A stretch of 64,000 nucleotides of DNA from Bacteroidota bacterium (lineage in GTDB: Bacteria; Bacteroidota; Bacteroidia; M30B66): contig JAIXUS010000071.1 in the NCBI GenBank assembly GCA_027483445.1, forward strand, positions 1-64,000, given 5' to 3'. The notes under the pieces are model-generated. The model did no database searches. It saw nothing but the letters and a program-made list of their open reading frames with translations, and was not told where the DNA came from. The position numbers were made by a program, and so were the translations under genes. Below, one piece after another: positions 1-9,214 of this stretch. Position 1 is the first letter of the stretch, and every line of letters begins with the position of its first letter.

Positions 1-672
1 AGAGGAAGTTCAATAACACTGTCCGTTAACGGTTCGCGCATAAACGCTGGTTGGGTTTGGTGACCGAAAGTTATCAGTTCACCACGAAATTTCCAAAGGA
101 CCGAGAGCTCAAATTTTCTCCAAAAACCCAACTGGCGATTATGCGCTGTTACATGCCGGCATTTGTCCACATACATTGGTAGTAATCTGTTTGGGCGAAT
201 TGAGACAGTCAACATTGCCTCAAAAGTAGGCTCGCGAGAATTCCAGGATTGATGATTCAGCTTTTCATTTTTTCATCATGGAGCGGCGCATTTTATTCCG
301 CAGAAAAGTCAGCCCATTTAAAATTTAGTCCTAGCGCCGATCATTCAGCGATTCAATTGTCAGCCAGTGAATATTTGTTCAGCTGTTGATTTCAGCAAGT
401 GCAAACATTTCAGCCGGCGCGGTTTGTTCAATTGTCCTTTCGTCTTGGAAATAATTGAGTCAACTCGATTTAAAGAAATCAGCAAGCGCCGATTTTATAA
501 TTGTCCTTTCACGTTTAAAATATTCAGGTCTGCAAATTGAGTCAGCAAGTTTTAAAAATCCAACCGGCGCGATTTTCTATTTTTCAATTCGCCGCGGAAA
601 ACGAGCGAAAGAACACTCACAATGCTGGCATGTAACATGTTCATTTTTATGAAGATGGCAGAACGCCGCAGA

Positions 673-888
673 ATGGAGTTTTTAGGGAAAAGAGTATCCA
701 CCCTTGATGAATTAAAACACGAAGGATTTGGAGGCCCTAGAATTGGATTTTCCAGTTATAACGATTGGGATAAATTCATTCAGGACGAATTAAAATACAC
801 CGATGATCCGAAATGGATATCTGAGCTAAACAAATGGAAAGCCCTGTATCCACAGTTCAATAATCACAATCAAATTTCACTTTTTTAA
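673..888 (+). CDS. Hypothetical small protein
   Basis: ORF; start moved to ATG 673 (MEFLGKRV...); directly upstream of the leader motif of the next gene. Confidence 0.5.
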   Translation: MEFLGKRVSTLDELKHEGFGGPRIGFSSYNDWDKFIQDELKYTDDPKWISELNKWKALYPQFNNHNQISLF

Positions 889-899
889 ACCCACTCAAA

Positions 900-1706
900 A
901 TGAAACAAATTCCGATTTTATTCAAACCAGAAATGGTGAAGGCCATTTTAAATGACCTTAAAACACAGACTAGACGAGTCATAAATCCACAGCCGGCAGT
1001 AAGTGAAGCTCGTTATGACGGGACATTAGTTGATATGGACGAAAAGCTTTATCATTTTTTGGAGCATACAGAGAACGGCGACCCATTTGAGAAATACTAT
1101 AACTTAGGTCTATGCCCATACGGCAATACCGGAGATGTGCTTTGGGTGAGGGAAACGTGGATGCGTTTACCTAGAGCAGGATTTTATGCTTACAAGGCAA
1201 GTCACCCATCATTTGAAAAAGGTGAGCTCAAGAATAATCTTTTACACGAGTATGGATATAGATGGAAACCATCCATCCACATGCCGAAGGAAGCCTGTAG
1301 ATTATTTCTTGAGAATAAGAATGTACGTGTTCAGAGAATTAGTCAAATATCCGATGAAGATTGCATTGCCGAGGGAATTGAGTTTGTTGGCGAGGATTTA
1401 ATAGCAGGCGGAGAGATGTATCGTGGTAAATGGTACCATAACTATGGGAAATATGGATATACTTTTTTAAGTCCCCGTGATAGCTTTATCTCGCTTTGGC
1501 AGTCAATTAATGGAGTTCCTAAGCCTATTCAGATAGTAATTGACGGAAAGCTTAAAACTATTGGATATATAGTTTTCCCCTTCAATGAAGAATACGCAGA
1601 GCCTTTTTCCGGATTAACAAAATGGAGAGGTAAACCACTTACTGTTGCTACTAACCCTTGGGTTTGGGTGATTGAATTTGAAAGAATGAAAGGGGGTGTG
1701 AAATGA
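900..1706 (+). CDS. ASCH-like phage protein
   Basis: N-terminus MKQIPILFKPEMVKAILNDLKTQTRRVINPQP and GDVLWVRETW resemble phage ASCH-type proteins. Confidence 0.7.
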   Translation: MKQIPILFKPEMVKAILNDLKTQTRRVINPQPAVSEARYDGTLVDMDEKLYHFLEHTENGDPFEKYYNLGLCPYGNTGDVLWVRETWMRLPRAGFYAYKASHPSFEKGELKNNLLHEYGYRWKPSIHMPKEACRLFLENKNVRVQRISQISDEDCIAEGIEFVGEDLIAGGEMYRGKWYHNYGKYGYTFLSPRDSFISLWQSINGVPKPIQIVIDGKLKTIGYIVFPFNEEYAEPFSGLTKWRGKPLTVATNPWVWVIEFERMKGGVK

Positions 1707-2221
1707 ATCGTCACGCAATATTTTCCCCATCCGGTAAATACCGATATGTATTAATTCGGACTTGGGATCCTACACTGGAATCTGTTGCATTTATAATGCT
1801 TAATCCTTCAACAGCAGACGAAAAAAAAGATGATGCTACAATTAGGAGGTGTATTGGATTTACGAAGGATTGGGGCTTTGGGAAATTAGTTGTATTGAAC
1901 CTTTTTGCTATGGTTGCCACAAAACCCAAAGATCTGCTAAACGAATCCAATCCTATTGGAAATGACAATGAAGCCTTTATTCAATCATTTACGAAGGATT
2001 CAAAGTTTATTATCTGTGCGTGGGGTAATTCATTGATTGTAAAACAGCTTTTGAAGAAGTGTCCTAATTACAAACCATTCAAAAACCTAAAACATCCACT
2101 GTTCTACTTGGATTTATGTAATGATGGAACCCCTAAACATCCTCTCTATTTACGGAAGGATTTAAATCCAATCCCTTTCCATTATTCGAGAGTTTCACTT
2201 ACAAAATACGGCGAGTTATGA
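1703..2221 (+). CDS. DUF1643 domain protein
   Basis: FIMLNPSTADEKKDDATIRRCIGFTKDWGFGKLVVLNLFA is characteristic of DUF1643. Confidence 0.85.
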   Translation: MNRHAIFSPSGKYRYVLIRTWDPTLESVAFIMLNPSTADEKKDDATIRRCIGFTKDWGFGKLVVLNLFAMVATKPKDLLNESNPIGNDNEAFIQSFTKDSKFIICAWGNSLIVKQLLKKCPNYKPFKNLKHPLFYLDLCNDGTPKHPLYLRKDLNPIPFHYSRVSLTKYGEL

Positions 2222-3678
2222 CAAAATCAATCATTGATGTTACCGACCAATTTTGCGGTGCCGGAGGCAGCTCTCAAGGCGTGAGAAACTTTAGCCGCCG
2301 TATTGGTGGTGGTGTAGAGGTAAAACTTGCCTTAAATCACTGGAAGCTTGCCATTGAAACACACAGCACCAATTTTCAAGAAACACTGCACGACTGCACG
2401 GATATTTCCGCATGCGACCCACGTCGTTACCCGAGAACCTCAATTCTCATTACATCACCCGAATGTACAAATCACAGTTTGGCGAAAGGTCAAAAACAGG
2501 TAAAGGCCCAGCTGGATTTGTTCGATTCCGGCAAGCTCGATCCGGCAGCCGAAAGGAGCCGGGCAACGATGTGGGATGTTTGCCGATTTGCAGAGTATCA
2601 CCAATATGAGTGCATAATCGTCGAGAATGTTGTTGATGCCCGTAAATGGATTATGTGGGAAGCCTGGTTAAAGGCAATGCATTTGTTGGGCTACAGGCAT
2701 AAATGTGTGTACTTAAATAGCCAGCATTGCCATCCAACACCACAGAGCCGAGATAGAATGTATGTTGTGTTTTGGAAAAAAGGGAACAAGGCCCCAAAGC
2801 TTGACTACACGCCTCGGGCATACTGTCAGCAGTGTGGAAATGATGTAAATGCTATTCAAACTTGGAAACGCCCTGATGTTAAATTTGGGAAATACAAGCA
2901 GCAATACTTGTATCGTTGCCCGGTGCATGGATGCGTGGTAGAGCCATACTATTACGCAGCATTTAATATCATTGATTGGAGCGATAAAGGGAAGCGAATC
3001 GGCGACCGAAAGAAAGCTCTTAGCGATAACACCCTTCGACGGATTAAACATGGTTTGCAGAAGTATGGCAACCAAGCCTTGACGGTTGCTAATTATAATT
3101 CAGGTTATTGTAAACCCTCTTATGAACCTATCGGAACATTAACAACTTCTGGTCAGATAGGAATAGCAATGCCTTTCATAATAAAAGGCGAACACACCCT
3201 GATGAATGGCTATGTAAAGTCTGCAATGGAGGCGGCGCAAACACAAACGGTTCGGCAGTCGATGGGAATGGTTTTCCCGAGCATAATCGAGATGAATAGA
3301 ACTGGAGAATGTAAGCCAGCAACAGAGCCAACAGCAACAATAACAGCCGGTGGGATCAACCATGCAATAATACAGCCTGAAAGCCTTAAATCCTTTTTGG
3401 CATACAACTACTCCGGTAACCAGGTTTCTCGGATTACCGATCCTATTGACACCGTTTCGACCGTCGATAGAGCAGCCATTATTCAAAACATCGACGAGCT
3501 GGTTGAGAATTGCTATTACCGCATGATTAAACCACACGAGGTAAAGCTTGCAATGGCTTTCGATAAAGACTACATAATTCTCGGCGACGGCAAAGCACAA
3601 GTGAAACAATGCGGTAATGCTGTAACGCCACCGGTCATGGAGTGGTTGGTGGAGCAGTGTGTAACGTCTTTAATGTAA
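2218..3678 (+). CDS. C5 cytosine DNA methyltransferase
   Basis: Motif I DQFCGAGGSSQG, SPECTNHS in place of PCQ, VENV, QSRDRMYVVF, C-terminal QCGNAVTPPV. Confidence 0.93.
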   Translation: MTKSIIDVTDQFCGAGGSSQGVRNFSRRIGGGVEVKLALNHWKLAIETHSTNFQETLHDCTDISACDPRRYPRTSILITSPECTNHSLAKGQKQVKAQLDLFDSGKLDPAAERSRATMWDVCRFAEYHQYECIIVENVVDARKWIMWEAWLKAMHLLGYRHKCVYLNSQHCHPTPQSRDRMYVVFWKKGNKAPKLDYTPRAYCQQCGNDVNAIQTWKRPDVKFGKYKQQYLYRCPVHGCVVEPYYYAAFNIIDWSDKGKRIGDRKKALSDNTLRRIKHGLQKYGNQALTVANYNSGYCKPSYEPIGTLTTSGQIGIAMPFIIKGEHTLMNGYVKSAMEAAQTQTVRQSMGMVFPSIIEMNRTGECKPATEPTATITAGGINHAIIQPESLKSFLAYNYSGNQVSRITDPIDTVSTVDRAAIIQNIDELVENCYYRMIKPHEVKLAMAFDKDYIILGDGKAQVKQCGNAVTPPVMEWLVEQCVTSLM

Positions 3679-3719
3679 AACAGCGCAGGACTGATTTCCT
3701 GAATAACAAGCACAACACA

Positions 3720-3959
3720 ATGGATAGCGTATACAGAATTGCATCATCTGAAAAGATTGGTGGAAATTTTTTCACTGTCGGTAAAAAGTCGAAAGTCACA
3801 GAAAAAATATTCTGGGATATTGTTGAGAAAAATGTAAAGTACATAACTCGAAATCAACCGAACAAATTTTCTGAAACACTTGAATTAGTTAAAAGTCACC
3901 TTATGAAAAAGGAAGCATTGACAATTGGCGATACTTGGTTTAAAATTTCAAATAGATAA
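3720..3959 (+). CDS. Hypothetical small phage protein
   Basis: ORF start moved to ATG 3720, after the repeated leader. Confidence 0.55.
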   Translation: MDSVYRIASSEKIGGNFFTVGKKSKVTEKIFWDIVEKNVKYITRNQPNKFSETLELVKSHLMKKEALTIGDTWFKISNR

Positions 3960-3999
3960 CAGCGCAGGACTGATTTCCTGAATAAATACAATCAAAACA

Positions 4000-4323
4000 A
4001 TGGATAACACCGAAAAATTAAACTGCTGGGCAGTGGTAGAGCTTATGGGCCACCAAAAGATTGCCGGACACATTTCTGAAACAACTGTTGCCGGCGCTGC
4101 GATGCTTCGCGTTGATGTGCCGGAAACAAAGACAAAGCCTGAATTCACTCGATTTCTTGGCGCATCGGCTATTTATGCCATTAATCCATGCACTGAGGAG
4201 TTTGCTCGCCAGTGCTGTGAGGCTCTCGACCTGAGACCTGTTCAAATCTGGGAAGTTGACCGGGAAATTCAAAAGAAGGTAGAAGAGCGTGTTAACTGGA
4301 GATTAGAACAACATAATCACTAA
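4000..4323 (+). CDS. Hypothetical phage protein
   Basis: ORF (MDNTEKLNCWAVVELMGHQKIAGHISE...) preceded by the same 28-bp leader as 3720. Confidence 0.7.
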   Translation: MDNTEKLNCWAVVELMGHQKIAGHISETTVAGAAMLRVDVPETKTKPEFTRFLGASAIYAINPCTEEFARQCCEALDLRPVQIWEVDREIQKKVEERVNWRLEQHNH

Positions 4324-4358
4324 CAGCCTTGGACGGGCTTTGTAAAATCCAAAACAAA

Positions 4359-4604
4359 ATGCTAGAATTTTTAGGTAAAAAAGCAAAAGACAAAATCACA
4401 GGGTTTGAGGGGATAATCACCTCAAAGCACATTTACTTAACTGGATGCAATCAATATGGTATCCAGCCCCCTGTTGATAGCAACGGCAAAATTCCCACTG
4501 TAGGATATTTTGATGAGGGTAGAATTGAAATCATCGGTGAGGGAATAGCCCCCAGTGATGTTGTTGCTGATCAAAAAGGATGTGATTTTCGAGAGCATCC
4601 ATAG
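4359..4604 (+). CDS. Hypothetical small phage protein
   Basis: ORF start moved to ATG 4359 (MLEFLGKKAKDKITGFEGII...). Confidence 0.65.
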   Translation: MLEFLGKKAKDKITGFEGIITSKHIYLTGCNQYGIQPPVDSNGKIPTVGYFDEGRIEIIGEGIAPSDVVADQKGCDFREHP

Positions 4605-4614
4605 TAGTTCGGTC

Positions 4615-4650
4615 AATCACAGGATGCTTGCTGAAAGGCATCCTGTGATT
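4615..4650. terminator. 13-bp perfect hairpin between convergent genes, terminator-like without a T tract
   Basis: AATCACAGGATGC / GCATCCTGTGATT with a 10-nt loop. Confidence 0.5.
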
Positions 4651-4692
4651 ACTGATAACGTTCTCATGCCATGATCTATTAAGAGTTGATTT

Positions 4693-5103
4693 TTAATTTC
4701 TCATCAGTTCCATTAAATTATTTCCTTCTATATCTCCTAAGTTATCACCAAGAATTTCGGTTGCTATTGGTTTGAAAAATTCATTGAAATCGCTCGATTT
4801 ATCAATCACTTTATTGTCTGTCATATCAATTAGATAAAACATTCGATTAGCTCCTTGATTTGTTTGATAAATATATCTTGCAATTTCGTATTCATTATCT
4901 TTGTTTACATCAGTGAATTGAGAAACTATTGAATAGTGCACCGGAAGGCAAAAGATATCTTCCTTTAGTTTTTCGATTTCGTTCATTTTTTTTAGATTGT
5001 GGATTCCGAAATATGATTCGTCAATTATTGCTTTAACCTTATCCTCCTTTGAAGTACAAGAGGTAAAAACCATAATTAGAGTCGAGAAAATTATTTTTTT
5101 CAT
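4693..5103 (-). CDS. Hypothetical lipoprotein (accessory gene)
   Basis: ORF with N-terminal MKKIIFSTLIMVFTSCTSK lipoprotein-type signal. Confidence 0.65.
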   Translation of the reverse strand: MKKIIFSTLIMVFTSCTSKEDKVKAIIDESYFGIHNLKKMNEIEKLKEDIFCLPVHYSIVSQFTDVNKDNEYEIARYIYQTNQGANRMFYLIDMTDNKVIDKSSDFNEFFKPIATEILGDNLGDIEGNNLMELMRN

Positions 5104-5144
5104 TCTTGTTTGTTAAATTTGTTCACCTTTTTAATTCAAAAAAC

Positions 5145-5456
5145 ATGCCAATTGATTACAAAATATATCATCCAAAGTGGAAGCTTATTTCCCGTTTAAT
5201 TCGATTTAAACGTGCTCAGAATAAATGTGAATGGTGTGGGGCTGAAAACTATCAGCCTCACCCATTAACGGGTTCAAAAGTGATTTTAACCGTTGCTCAT
5301 ATTGACCGGAATAAAGACAACAACCGATTTAACAACCTTGCAGCTCTATGCCAACGGTGCCACCTGAATCATGATAAGGAGCAGCATGTGGCAAACAGGA
5401 AGTATAAAGAAAACCAGCTTTCTATAGACTATTGCGTTTCAAGAGAAGCCTTGTAA
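5145..5456 (+). CDS. HNH endonuclease family protein
   Basis: CEWCG, VAHIDRNKDNNRFNNLAALCQRCHLNHD; start moved to ATG 5145. Confidence 0.85.
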   Translation: MPIDYKIYHPKWKLISRLIRFKRAQNKCEWCGAENYQPHPLTGSKVILTVAHIDRNKDNNRFNNLAALCQRCHLNHDKEQHVANRKYKENQLSIDYCVSREAL

Positions 5457-5824
5457 TCAAGAAACTGTTTAATACGTCTAGCATTTAAATCATATAGTTT
5501 AACTGCTAATTCTTCAGCTTTGCTAATCTCTATATTGTAAAATGAAGTGTAAAGATTACCAAGCCTCGCACTGCTTTTTTTGTTGCTGTATTTGTTATAC
5601 AAATCAACTATTTCTTCAGCGTAATAATAATTGTTGTTTGCTTCATATACATCTCTAAAATACTGATCAAATTCTGGGCTTATTGAAATGTGATCAAAAT
5701 AAACTTGAGCATACTTCCTTTTTTTATTGATTATCACATAAGGAATCATTTCCTTTTTGCATTTCTCAAACCATTCATTCGCATCGTCAACATCGTTGCC
5801 TTTGATTATTTCAAATTTTTTCAT
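5429..5824 (-). CDS. Hypothetical protein (accessory gene)
   Basis: 131-aa ORF in the minus-strand accessory cluster. Confidence 0.6.
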   Translation of the reverse strand: MKKFEIIKGNDVDDANEWFEKCKKEMIPYVIINKKRKYAQVYFDHISISPEFDQYFRDVYEANNNYYYAEEIVDLYNKYSNKKSSARLGNLYTSFYNIEISKAEELAVKLYDLNARRIKQFLDYKASLETQ

Positions 5825-5825
5825 A

Positions 5826-6323
5826 TTAAAATTTTATGTATTCAGATTTTACAAAACCAATATTGTCGTTTTTCGGATTTTTCACTTTTATCCATCCGGT
5901 TTTTTCTTCCAAGATGATAAGTTGGTCATTTAATTTAAGCTCTTCCAGTATGCTTGAATTAGTATTTGGAGTCTCCCTTAAATTTAATGATTTGGATTTT
6001 ACATAAACCGTTTTTCCAACCTTGGAATAATATTTATTGTTTGAATTTCTTTCAGAGTCTCTATATCCATTTGATTTTTTATTTGTTGACACACGATTGC
6101 TGTAATTATAGCTTCTTCCTTTACTGCTACCTGTACAAACCCCGCAGGTGCCTCCATTACTACAGTGCTTGCAGCTTGAACAATTAGAACAAGCTGTGCA
6201 GTTATCAGAACCAGTACACCGAGCTTCCTTTGCATCACAGCATGAAGCTATTATCTTTTTTGATTGGGCGTTTAGGCTTATTGCCACGAATAGAAGTAAA
6301 ATGGATAGGTATCTAGCTTTCAT
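5826..6323 (-). CDS. Secreted Cys-rich SH3b-like domain protein
   Basis: Signal peptide MKARYLSILLLFVAISLNAQ; Cys-rich segment; SLNLRETPNTNSSILEELKLNDQLIILEEKTGWIKV SH3b-like. Confidence 0.75.
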   Translation of the reverse strand: MKARYLSILLLFVAISLNAQSKKIIASCCDAKEARCTGSDNCTACSNCSSCKHCSNGGTCGVCTGSSKGRSYNYSNRVSTNKKSNGYRDSERNSNNKYYSKVGKTVYVKSKSLNLRETPNTNSSILEELKLNDQLIILEEKTGWIKVKNPKNDNIGFVKSEYIKF

Positions 6324-6405
6324 CTTATTTTGATTGCTTAGGTCTGGCAAAAATTTATAGTTTCAGTTTACAAATTACTGCGCTTGCAGAAAAGAAAAAT
6401 TGAGA

Positions 6406-6766
6406 TGGACACGATGGACACATGGACATAGAATTTTTATATAGTAGATTATCAATGTATTATATATTTCGAGAGGTTGTTTTGATGCCTGTTTTGTGTC
6501 CATCTGTGTCCATGTATGTCCAAGCATGTCCAAAAGTGGTTTGGACACAAACACCCCTCCCGTGGACACACATGGACATAAGCCTTTTTTGAGTGCAAGC
6601 CTAAAATTCTATGAATCAAACAGATGTAAGGTTTGTGTCCAAATGTCCATCGTGTCCAACGAAAAAACATGAAATTTTTGAAGCCGATTCAATTTGAAAT
6701 TGATTGAAGCCCTTCATCTTATTGATGATGTTAAAAACAGCCTGATAAGAAAAATTGAGATGGACA
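6406..6766. repeat. Iteron-like array of TGGACA/TGTCCA (7 copies on each strand)
   Basis: TGGACA at 6406, 6415, 6423, 6542, 6563, 6573, 6761; TGTCCA at 6497, 6507, 6517, 6527, 6636, 6644, 6653. Confidence 0.85.
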
Positions 6767-6800
6767 AGAATAATTGAGTGGTGCGCGTATTTTTGGGATA

Positions 6801-7322
6801 ATGACAGTCAAAGTAAGATTCGACCTGATTGCAAACTGTTATCTAAAGGAGCGGTATCCTGAAGGCATTCGCTACGATACCACAGATAACCTCACTATAT
6901 TTTTGTTTAGCCTGTTTCGTAAGCCAAAGCCCGGAGAAATTAATCGTGATGAAAGTGATGGGGTGTTGATTATTCTATCTGATCAGTGGGTGCATGATGG
7001 CCGGATATTTATTTCCGCTTCATCGGTTAAGTCGGCGAAACTGTTCGTTGAGAATTTTGTCAAGGACCAGCTTTTCCATGAGCTTGAATTACTCCTGGTT
7101 AATACACCACACAAAAGGTTCCGGGGAATAAATTTCTGCATCGATAACTTTATGAATCGATACGGCCTCGACAAAGCTGCCGATCGCGAACGATTTAAAA
7201 AAGCGTTTTATCGCCACCGCCAAAAGATTGAAAAAATTTCGGGCAGTTTTGTCCCCTCGCGTCCCCTCGACTTAAACACTAATGTTCCTTACCATGGATA
7301 TCCTTCACCAGCCTCTCGATAA
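6801..7322 (+). CDS. Hypothetical phage protein
   Basis: ORF start moved to ATG 6801 (MTVKVRFDLIANCYLKERYPEG...). Confidence 0.65.
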   Translation: MTVKVRFDLIANCYLKERYPEGIRYDTTDNLTIFLFSLFRKPKPGEINRDESDGVLIILSDQWVHDGRIFISASSVKSAKLFVENFVKDQLFHELELLLVNTPHKRFRGINFCIDNFMNRYGLDKAADRERFKKAFYRHRQKIEKISGSFVPSRPLDLNTNVPYHGYPSPASR

Positions 7323-7761
7323 TATAGGAGGCAACCACCGTTCAATCTGGATTCTGCCAGCTTCAAAAGCTCCGGCATTCATTCAGGTATCTAAACTCAA
7401 TGTAATTACTGGGTTGAATCTATCCACTTGGAATAAGATTGATTTCACCTTCGATTCACTGAGCTTCGAACAAACACCGTTTACCTTCGAGGGTGAGGAT
7501 GGATTTCTGAAAGTTCTCGAAGGGATGATTCCTAAAGATCGTATCGAGGTAACACGCATACTGAACAAGTATCGAAACTCGATGGTGGTGGTGGTGTTTC
7601 AGGATCGCAACGGAACCAAGCGCCTTATAGGATCTAGGCAATATCCGGCACTGTTTACATATATAATAGGTAATGGCCCAAAGCCATCTGACCCAAATAT
7701 GTATAGAGTGACCATCCAACAGGCTGACCGCGACGAAGCCCCTTACTACTCAATAGAGTAG
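7294..7761 (+). CDS. Hypothetical phage protein
   Basis: ORF overlapping the preceding gene; start at ATG 7294. Confidence 0.65.
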   Translation: MDILHQPLDNIGGNHRSIWILPASKAPAFIQVSKLNVITGLNLSTWNKIDFTFDSLSFEQTPFTFEGEDGFLKVLEGMIPKDRIEVTRILNKYRNSMVVVVFQDRNGTKRLIGSRQYPALFTYIIGNGPKPSDPNMYRVTIQQADRDEAPYYSIE

Positions 7762-7816
7762 TGTCCTTTGTTCGCCATTTGTGGCCAATAATCTTTGTGG
7801 CCTCTTTAAGCTGCAA

Positions 7817-9172
7817 ATGGCGAAACAACTCATTCATGCCCTCGCAAGAGGATTGTGGGCAATGAACCCCGAATATGCGGAGGCTCAACTGCCTTACATT
7901 CATGGGTTGCTTCGCGGCAATGATTCATCGAATTTTTCTTTCAATGGCAAACTAAACGGCAATGCCCTTCCCTACATCGTAGCGGGAGGGCAAACTGTTT
8001 TTTTGGAGGCTGATACTTGGTACGGAAAGCAGCAGATGAACAGCATTCCGGCTGGATCTGTGGTAGTAGTGCCACTTTCCGGTCCAATCATGAAGGAGGA
8101 TTACTGCTTCACTCCCGGCAGTATGACCATCGCTCGATGGATTACCCAGCTGGCTCAGAATGGCAATGTGAAAGGTATTGTTCTTTCGGTTGATTCGCCA
8201 GGCGGTATGGTTGACGGCACTCAAACACTTGCTGATGCCATCAAATACGCCGCTAAAATCAAATCGGTTAAATCCTTCATCAACGATGGGATGGCATGTT
8301 CAGCCGGATACTGGATACCTTCGGCATCCGATGAAATCGTAGCTTCCAGAGCCACCGACACCATTGGCTCAATTGGAGTTTACGTTCAGCTTGCAGATTG
8401 GGAGAAATACTACCTCGATGAGCATAACCTTCGAGTGATCTCCATTTATGCCGACCAGAGCGATGAGAAGAATTCAACCTATATCGAGGCGCTCAAAGGC
8501 AACGATAAACTGATTAAGCGGGAAATGCTTAATCCACTTGCGGATGCCTTCATCAACGCGGTTAAAACCAACCGTGCCGGTAAGCTCAACCTGAGCGCCG
8601 GTGATCCATTCCGAGGAAAGGTTTACATGGCCGAAGAGGCTAAAGAAATTGGCCTTATAGACCGCATCGCATCACTCGAAGAGGTGATCGATGGTATCGC
8701 TTCGAGCAGCTCATCAAAATCCACGCACTTAATCCAATCCAATACCATGAAGAAGTTCTCTATCAGCGGGAAGCTTGCTAGCCTTTTCGCGTTCCTTAAA
8801 ACTGATGCTCCGGCCGCTGATGCCTCCAAAGAGGTTGAACTTTCGGATGATCAAATGGCCTCTGTTTTCGAAAAAGCGAATGCCGCTATTGGCCTCGAAG
8901 CACAGGTTAAAACACTTGGCGAACAGCTCCAGGCTGCCAATGAGGCGAAAGCGACATTGGAGGGCACCGTAGCCACACTCACCAAGGATAAAGAAACCCT
9001 TGGCGGTCAGGTAATATCGCTTAAAGCGGATGTTGAAAGCCTCAAGGGAGCACCCGGTGCAGGCCCTCACCAAGTATTCCGCAAAGGAGCGGATTCAGAT
9101 CCAGGAAATCCAACTGCAGGCCCAGGCCAAACTTCGGTTGATGCTGAGGCAAAATCTGCCGCAACTGCCTAA
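7817..9172 (+). CDS. S49-family (SppA/ClpP-like) prohead protease with C-terminal scaffold-like region
   Basis: VVVPLSGPI, VLSVDSPGGMVDGT, GMACSAGYWIPSASDEI; Ala/Glu/Lys-rich coiled C-terminus. Confidence 0.85.
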   Translation: MAKQLIHALARGLWAMNPEYAEAQLPYIHGLLRGNDSSNFSFNGKLNGNALPYIVAGGQTVFLEADTWYGKQQMNSIPAGSVVVVPLSGPIMKEDYCFTPGSMTIARWITQLAQNGNVKGIVLSVDSPGGMVDGTQTLADAIKYAAKIKSVKSFINDGMACSAGYWIPSASDEIVASRATDTIGSIGVYVQLADWEKYYLDEHNLRVISIYADQSDEKNSTYIEALKGNDKLIKREMLNPLADAFINAVKTNRAGKLNLSAGDPFRGKVYMAEEAKEIGLIDRIASLEEVIDGIASSSSSKSTHLIQSNTMKKFSISGKLASLFAFLKTDAPAADASKEVELSDDQMASVFEKANAAIGLEAQVKTLGEQLQAANEAKATLEGTVATLTKDKETLGGQVISLKADVESLKGAPGAGPHQVFRKGADSDPGNPTAGPGQTSVDAEAKSAATA

Positions 9173-9214
9173 ATCACTTGTATTCAATCCCTGTTTTACC
9201 AATAATAACGACAC

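Noticed and set aside
455-652. ORF 455-652
   Set aside because: Lies over the degenerate repeat stretch; no recognisable domain
2218-5456. Methyltransferase plus HNH as a restriction-modification system
   Set aside because: They are about 1.5 kb apart with unrelated genes between; the HNH protein is small and lacks a specificity domain
6375-6670. Minus-strand ORFs 6375-6569 and 6452-6670
   Set aside because: They only translate the TGGACA/TGTCCA array
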